DNA of 64,000 nucleotides from Fodinibacter luteus (GTDB lineage: Bacteria > Actinomycetota > Actinomycetes > Actinomycetales > Dermatophilaceae). A model generated the notes under the pieces. That model searched no databases, was not told the origin of the DNA, and was given only the letters and a program-made list of their open reading frames with translations. Shown in pieces: positions 59,324 to 64,000 of the stretch (positions are counted from its first letter, which is position 1; each line of letters opens with the position of its first letter). The position numbers and the translations under genes are program-made. The DNA is taken from assembly GCF_039541575.1 (NCBI RefSeq), contig NZ_BAABGM010000026.1:19355-83354 (forward strand), in the 5' to 3' direction.

Positions 59324-60889
59324 TCAGCCGCCGGGTGCCGGGGCCCGGACGGTGCCGCCGGGTGCCAGGGCCCGGACGGTCTCGATCGTGTCGGCCTCCC
59401 CGGCGCGCTTGTCGTCGCGGTAGCGCAGCACGCGGGCGAAGCGCAGGGCGACGCCACCCGGGTAGCGCGTCGACCGCAGCAGCCCGTCGAACGCGACCTC
59501 GACGACCTGCTCGGGTCGCACCCTCACGACCCACCCGTCGGTGCCGTCGACGGCGAGCTCGGTGAATCGCTCGGTCTGCCAGCGGAGCATCTCGTCGGTC
59601 ATCCCCTTGAAGGTCTTGCCGATCATGACGAAGTCACCGGTGGCCGGGTCGCGTGCTCCGAGGTGGATGTTCGACAGGGTGCCGGTGCGCCGACCCGACC
59701 CCCACTCGACGGCGAGGACGACGAGGTCGAGGGTGTGCGTCGGCTTGACCTTGACCCACCCGCTGCCGCGACGGCCCGCCGCGTACGGGCTGTCGGCCGC
59801 CTTGACGACGACGCCCTCGTGCCCCGCGCCGACGAGGTCGGCGAAGAAGGCCTCGGCCTCGACGGCGTCCGAGGTGATGAGCCGTGGCACGACGAGGTGC
59901 GGCGCGAGGTCGAGCAGGGACTCGTGCCGCACGAGCGCCGTCTCGTCGAGCAGGTCGGTGCCGTCGCGGTGGAGGACGTCGAAGAGGAACGTCGTGAGCG
60001 GCACCCGCTCGCGCAGCGCGGCGACGTCGGCCGAGCTCGCGGTGCGTGACCCGGTGACCTGGAACGGTGCCGGCCGGCCGCCCTCGAGCATGACGATCGC
60101 CTCGCCGTCGACGACGAGGTCACCGCCGGGCAGGGCCGCCACGGCCTCGACGACCTCGGGCACGCGCTCGGTGATCTCGTCGAGGCTGCGGGTGAACACG
60201 CGCACCTCCTCGGCACGCCGGTGTGCCTGGATGCGGATGCCGTCGAGCTTGCCGTCGACGAGGAGCGTGCCGCCGCCCACCGCCCCCACCGCCACCTCGG
60301 TGGTCTTCGCCGACGCCGCGAGCATCGGGCGCACCGGGCGCCCGACGACGAGGCCGACCTGCTCGAGGGCCGCGCGTCCCCCGCGGGCGGCGAGGCCCGC
60401 CACCTCGGATGCCGTCCCCGCGAGCATGGCGGCCCGCCGGACGACCGGCTCGGGCACGGCGTAGGCCCCGGCCACCGCCGCGAGGACGACGCCGTCGAGG
60501 GCGCCCTGGCGCAGGTTGCCGGTCATGAGGTCGCGCAGGAAGCGCTGCTCGTCGGCGGTCGCTCGCCCCATGAGGGTGGCGAGCGCGGCGCGCCGGGATG
60601 CCGTGGAGCCGGCGCCCGTGGCCCGCGCGAGGCGCTCGAAGGCCGCGTCGACCTCGGCGACGGTCAGCGTGGGGTGCTGCGCGGGCTCGGGCAGCGAGCC
60701 GAGGGAGCGGAACCCGACGCCGAGGCGACGCTGCGGCAGCACCCCCGACAGGTGCGAGACGACGACCCCCACCTCGTCGGGGTCGCACCGGGCGAACAGC
60801 CCGGCGAGGGCCTGGGTCTTGGCCGTGCGGGAGCGCGTCGCGGCGACGGCGCGGGAGACCTCGACGACCTCGGCCAGCGTGACGTCCAT
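59324..60889 (-). CDS. ligB: ATP-dependent DNA ligase (LigB type)
   Basis: The protein has 521 residues. An N-terminal DNA-binding domain of about 200 residues precedes the adenylation domain with motif I LLVDGKLDGIRIQAHR (KxDG Lys), motif III FLFDVLHRDG, motif IV HEGVVVKAA, motif V GWVKVKPTH and motif VI in the OB domain (RYPGGVALRFARVLRYRDDK). This matches mycobacterial LigB (507 aa). It seals nicks with ATP and is dispensable next to NAD-dependent LigA. Confidence 0.92.
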   Translation of the reverse strand: MDVTLAEVVEVSRAVAATRSRTAKTQALAGLFARCDPDEVGVVVSHLSGVLPQRRLGVGFRSLGSLPEPAQHPTLTVAEVDAAFERLARATGAGSTASRRAALATLMGRATADEQRFLRDLMTGNLRQGALDGVVLAAVAGAYAVPEPVVRRAAMLAGTASEVAGLAARGGRAALEQVGLVVGRPVRPMLAASAKTTEVAVGAVGGGTLLVDGKLDGIRIQAHRRAEEVRVFTRSLDEITERVPEVVEAVAALPGGDLVVDGEAIVMLEGGRPAPFQVTGSRTASSADVAALRERVPLTTFLFDVLHRDGTDLLDETALVRHESLLDLAPHLVVPRLITSDAVEAEAFFADLVGAGHEGVVVKAADSPYAAGRRGSGWVKVKPTHTLDLVVLAVEWGSGRRTGTLSNIHLGARDPATGDFVMIGKTFKGMTDEMLRWQTERFTELAVDGTDGWVVRVRPEQVVEVAFDGLLRSTRYPGGVALRFARVLRYRDDKRAGEADTIETVRALAPGGTVRAPAPGG

Positions 60890-60933
60890 CCGGCCATCCT
60901 GCCCCGTCCCACCGACACCGGCGGGCGCTCGGC

Positions 60934-61602
60934 TCAGGCCCGCTCGACCCGCCAGTCGATGGGGGTGCACCGGCCGTTGTTCGACTTCTCGGCCGAGCAC
61001 GCCGTGACCCCGACGACCACCGGCATCCGTGCCTCGATCGTGAACAGGTCACCCGGACGGGTCGGTGGTGGGTCGATGTGCAGCTCGCCACGCCCGTCGG
61101 TCCAGACGTCCATGAAGACGTTGAGCGTCGTGCCGATGCGGTCGGGCTCGACGCCGAAGGGGGCGAGCGCGTCGCACAGGTTCGCGAAGCACGACGGGTG
61201 CGCGGCGCCGCCGAGCTCGGGGTAGAGCACGTCGAAGGTCGCCTGGCTGCACGGCGTGAGGGAGAGGTCGTGGACGCCGACGGTGTCATCGACGACCTCG
61301 GCCATGACCCGGCTGCGGTTGGACCACAGCTGCGAGCCGGTGGAGACGTAGACCGAGTTGCCGAAGTCCGTCGTGCGGCCCGACGAGAACACCTCCGCCA
61401 CGTCGCCCGCCGCCACGAGGTAGAGGTCACTCACCTGCTCGCCGAGGGGGTCGAGCACCGTGAGCCGGTCGCCCGGGGAGAGCTCGACGGCGACGCCGCT
61501 CTGCGGGGCGATCCGCGACCAGCCGAGCGCCGGTGCGTCTTCCGTCCCGGCGTACGCGGGGGGTGCACCGTGCCGCGGGAACCGGGTCCGCGCGGGGTTC
61601 AC
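60934..61602 (-). CDS. DUF1989 (urea carboxylase-associated family) protein
   Basis: The protein has 222 residues. Diagnostic strings are LSPGDRLTVLDPLGEQVSDL, HPSCFANLCDALAPFG, LNVFMDVWTDGRGELHI and VTACSAEKSNNGRCTPIDW. DUF1989 proteins accompany urea/guanidine metabolism genes. GTG 61602 overlaps the stop of the YqcI-like gene by 4 nt, so the two are co-translated. The biochemical role is unproven; conserved Cys and His suggest a metal centre. Confidence 0.88.
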   Translation of the reverse strand: MNPARTRFPRHGAPPAYAGTEDAPALGWSRIAPQSGVAVELSPGDRLTVLDPLGEQVSDLYLVAAGDVAEVFSSGRTTDFGNSVYVSTGSQLWSNRSRVMAEVVDDTVGVHDLSLTPCSQATFDVLYPELGGAAHPSCFANLCDALAPFGVEPDRIGTTLNVFMDVWTDGRGELHIDPPPTRPGDLFTIEARMPVVVGVTACSAEKSNNGRCTPIDWRVERA

Positions 61603-62411
61603 CGCCCGTCCCCGGCCGCGGTGACGTCTGCGCCAGCGCCCGGCACGGCATCTGCACCGGCACCCGGCACGGCATCCGGCACGGCATCCGACGCGGCATC
61701 CGGATCGGGCTCGAACGGCGGGGACCAGCCCTCCGGGACGGCCCGGCCGGCGTACTGCCGCGCCTCGGAGGCCTCGCCGTGGTCGCTCACCATGGGGTTG
61801 AGGGAGCCCTGGAGCTCGGTGTCGCGGCGGCGGATCGTGTCACGCATCCGCTCGAAGCGGCCGTCCTGGCGCAGCCGCTCGAACTGCTCGTGGAGGTTGA
61901 AGACGAGCGTGGGCACGGGGGCGCGGCGGGCGACGCGCGAGGCGTTGGGGTGGAGGCCGACGACGAAGAACGCCGTGCCCGCCACGCTGAACGCGAAGTG
62001 GGGGTTCTCGGGGTCGGCAGCGACGCCCTCGGCCCACGGCGACTCGTCGTTGTCGTGCAGGTGCTGGAGGGCGCCCCAGAGCAGGGCCTCGAAGTCGCGC
62101 TCGTCGTCGGGCACCGGGCCGCGGAAGCACGCGACGAACGACACGAGGTCGCCGTCGGCGTCGACCTCGTCGGCGTACTGCGTGAGCGCGGCCCCGAGGG
62201 TGTCGAGGGAGCCGCCCTCCGCGGTGTCCGTGAGGTCATCGAGCACGACGAGTGTGGCGGCGTCACGGCGGAACACCGACCTCGCGCCGAGGCACGGGTA
62301 CTCCGGGTGCCCCACCATCTCCTCGATCGCGGCGATGATGTCGCGGCGCGGGGCCTCCGCGAGGTCATCGGCGGCGCGCTCCTCGAGCAGCTCCTCGAGC
62401 GGTTCGGTCAT
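61599..62411 (-). CDS. YqcI/YcgG (GntA-like) family protein, putative heme N-hydroxylase
   Basis: The protein has 270 residues. The family core is visible: HPEYPCLGARSVFRRD (Cys near the N-terminus), FEALLWGALQHLHDND, DPENPHFAFSVAGTAFFVVG and LHPNASRVARR. One characterised member, GntA of guanitoxin biosynthesis, is a heme-dependent oxygenase that N-hydroxylates L-enduracididine-type guanidines. The C-terminus has a low-complexity AVPGAGADAVPGAGAD repeat. With DUF1989 downstream it forms a two-gene unit that may modify an amino or guanidino compound. Confidence 0.85.
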   Translation of the reverse strand: MTEPLEELLEERAADDLAEAPRRDIIAAIEEMVGHPEYPCLGARSVFRRDAATLVVLDDLTDTAEGGSLDTLGAALTQYADEVDADGDLVSFVACFRGPVPDDERDFEALLWGALQHLHDNDESPWAEGVAADPENPHFAFSVAGTAFFVVGLHPNASRVARRAPVPTLVFNLHEQFERLRQDGRFERMRDTIRRRDTELQGSLNPMVSDHGEASEARQYAGRAVPEGWSPPFEPDPDAASDAVPDAVPGAGADAVPGAGADVTAAGDGR

Positions 62412-62590
62412 CAGTGGCAAGCGGGCCGTGCGGCCACGGTCGGCTCTGCGGTCATGCGTCACACGGTGCCACATACCCGCGACTCGTGGTGGGGATGCCG
62501 TCACCCCGGCTCTCGTGGGGAGAGGTGCGTCACAGCGCTCCCCGACGGCCGGCGCTCCCTCGCGCGGGTGGTGCCGCGGCTCGTTCACGG
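62412..62590. other. intergenic, nothing recognised
   Basis: This lies between the HNH gene stop and the YqcI-like start, on the same strand. It contains GGATGCC once. No promoter assigned. Confidence 0.3.
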
Positions 62591-64000
62591 TCAGGCGGCG
62601 GTGTCGTGGAGGGTGGGTGGGGTGGTGGTGTGGGTGCGTCCGGTGGGGGTGGTCCACGTGCAGGTGCCGTCGGGGGTCATGGTCACGGTCCAGCCGGCGT
62701 GGTGCTTGAAGCCGTGGTGGGCTGGGCACAGCGCCTGGAGGTTCTCCTCGACGGTCTGCCCGGCCGGGTGGGGGGTGACGTGGTCGAGGTGGCAGCGGTG
62801 GGCCGGGACGCTGCACCCGGGGAAGCGGCAGTGCCGGTCGCGGGTCCGGACCCGGGCGGCCAGGGCCTTGCCGGGGCGATAGGTGCGTCGGCGGGCGGGG
62901 GGCCCGTCAGCCGCGCCCGGGGGTCCGTCGTGGACGCGGATCCGGGTGTCGGGGTCTGCGAGCAGGGCGACGACCTCTTCGGGAAGCAGCGCAGCCGCGC
63001 CCGGTGCCTCGAGCAGCCCCTCGACGAACCAGACCGGCCGCGACTCCGAATCCGGAACCGGGTGCGGCACCGGCGGCGGGTGCGGCACCGGCGGCGGGTG
63101 CGGCACCGGCGGCGGGTGCGGCACCGGCGGCGGGTGCGGCACCGGCGGCGGGTGCCCCACCGGGTGCGGCGCCGGCGGTGGGTGCCCCACCGGGCGCGGC
63201 GGCGGCGGGTGCGGTGCGCGAGGTGGGGGGTGGCCGGTCAGGAACGGGTTGGTCTGGGTCTCCAGCCACTGACCCAGGACCATCCCGAGGGTGCGTTCGA
63301 GGCTCCCCGCCGTCAGGGTGTCGCCGGTGACCTGCCCCAGGAGGAGGTCGAGCAGGACCTCGTCGACGCGCACGCCACCCGCCGGGGTGGGGTCGTGCCC
63401 CGATCGGTCGTTGCCCTCGGCCGCGGCCCTGCCCGGCGCGGCAGCGCCCTGCGGGCGGGGGCGGGTGCACGCGGCGGCGGCGGTGCGCGGGTCGGGGCGG
63501 GTGACGAAGGCGTCGCCGGTGCCCGCCCGGACGGGCACGACGAGCTCGACGAGGGTCTCCACGTGCGCGTTGGCCAACACCAGGTCGGCCAGCGCGTCGA
63601 GGCGGGCCGCCTCCACGCTGCGCCGCCCCCCACCCTGTCCGCCGCCGGCGGTGGTGGTGGTCCGGGCACGGTCGGCGGCCAGGTACTCCTGGGCCAGGGC
63701 GTCCACCGCTGCGAACACGCGCCGGGACAGAGCGTCGGGCACCTCGAGGGTCCAGCGCATCAGCCCGGTCGTGGCCGACGGGCCGACCCTCAGGCCCCGG
63801 CGGGACCGGGCGCGAGCCACCCCCCGGATCACGCTCTGCGGGTCGGACCTGACCGCCGCCCTGCGGGCCCGCTCCACCAGCCGCGGCCGGGGCAGGGCCG
63901 AGACGTCCGCGCAGTACAGGCGCGCCTCGAACTCGACAAGACGCTCGACGGCCACGTCGGCCGAGGCCGACACCACCGCGTCGACCCGCCACGGCTCGAG
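62591..64000 (-). CDS. DUF222-HNH endonuclease, 5' end beyond window
   Basis: The frame is open to the window edge (…LEPWRVDAVVSASADVAVE), so the N-terminus is missing here; the visible part is about 469 residues. DUF222-type helical region, then a Pro/His-rich linker with six-residue repeats (HPPPVP) and a C-terminal HNH nuclease: CRFPGCSVPAHRCHLDHVTP, NLQALCPAHHGFKH. Multi-copy DUF222-HNH genes are typical of actinobacteria; some lie in inteins or mobile DNA, but function is generally unknown. Confidence 0.9.
   Translation of the reverse strand, partial: LEPWRVDAVVSASADVAVERLVEFEARLYCADVSALPRPRLVERARRAAVRSDPQSVIRGVARARSRRGLRVGPSATTGLMRWTLEVPDALSRRVFAAVDALAQEYLAADRARTTTTAGGGQGGGRRSVEAARLDALADLVLANAHVETLVELVVPVRAGTGDAFVTRPDPRTAAAACTRPRPQGAAAPGRAAAEGNDRSGHDPTPAGGVRVDEVLLDLLLGQVTGDTLTAGSLERTLGMVLGQWLETQTNPFLTGHPPPRAPHPPPPRPVGHPPPAPHPVGHPPPVPHPPPVPHPPPVPHPPPVPHPPPVPHPVPDSESRPVWFVEGLLEAPGAAALLPEEVVALLADPDTRIRVHDGPPGAADGPPARRRTYRPGKALAARVRTRDRHCRFPGCSVPAHRCHLDHVTPHPAGQTVEENLQALCPAHHGFKHHAGWTVTMTPDGTCTWTTPTGRTHTTTPPTLHDTAA
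63061..63150. repeat. 18-bp tandem repeat encoding HPPPVP, five perfect copies
   Basis: The unit GGTGCGGCACCGGCGGCG repeats five times without change and then degenerates through 63200. It is in frame within the DUF222-HNH gene and lengthens the Pro-rich linker by six residues per copy. Confidence 0.9.

Overview
The window is about 72% GC. It shows dense 4-nt ATGA/GTGA gene overlaps, frequent GTG starts, leaderless-looking promoters, actinobacterial gene families (GlfT1/GlfT2/Glf, LigB-type ligase, BTAD-domain regulator, DUF222-HNH) and almost exclusive GAC use for Asp. This fits a chromosomal segment of a Gram-positive actinobacterium, probably Micrococcales and perhaps an Intrasporangiaceae relative. 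The family-level guess is inference. I see no rRNA, tRNA, CRISPR array, insertion sequence or prophage block.

Layout. 0-9.6 kb is a mixed accessory stretch: an ArsR/SRPBCC pair behind a palindromic leaderless promoter, a decayed hydrolase, a secreted vanadium-haloperoxidase-like protein, a methyltransferase, a small secreted protein, a GNAT, a NUDIX-phosphatase fusion and an ABC exporter. 9.8-18.6 kb is a galactofuranan locus: UDP-galactopyranose mutase, GlfT2-like and GlfT1-like transferases, another GT2, a Wzm/Wzt-type ABC exporter and a large polytopic protein. An acyltransferase-SGNH enzyme and a Tat-exported PhoX-family protein follow, then two frameshifted genes and a lipoprotein (20.8-25.5 kb).

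25.6-36.5 kb is the most striking region. It holds a 1,592-aa secreted animal-type heme peroxidase with RTX calcium repeats and two ASH domains, its own signal peptidase I, a 4-TM protein and a Tat-exported CotA-like multicopper oxidase. A BTAD/SARP-type regulator is divergent from these, with a response regulator and histidine kinase after it. The peroxidase and oxidase promoters share the same rare motif (CCAAAAGG plus a second half-repeat and a -10-like hexamer at identical spacing), which points to one regulon. Bacterial Mn(II) oxidation uses these two enzyme classes, so an Mn-oxidising or extracellular phenol/lignin-oxidising system is the leading hypothesis.

36.5-45.5 kb is a nine-gene, tightly overlapping operon. 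It joins a GTP cyclohydrolase II, a RibD-type reductase, a degenerate PTPS/QueD-like protein, a dehydrogenase, a glycosyltransferase, two methyltransferases, a flippase-like membrane protein and a CDP-alcohol phosphotransferase-sulfatase fusion. No complete pathway that I know uses this set.

45.6-64 kb is mixed: an ECF sigma/anti-sigma pair, hydrolase, peptidoglycan-binding lipoprotein, orphan D12 adenine methyltransferase, DNA polymerase IV, ArsM, a DMT exporter altered by a 67-bp duplication, an aldolase, an ATP-dependent DNA ligase, a DUF1989/YqcI pair and a DUF222-HNH gene cut by the window edge. The heptamer GGATGCC/GGCATCC recurs about 50 times, more than base composition predicts.
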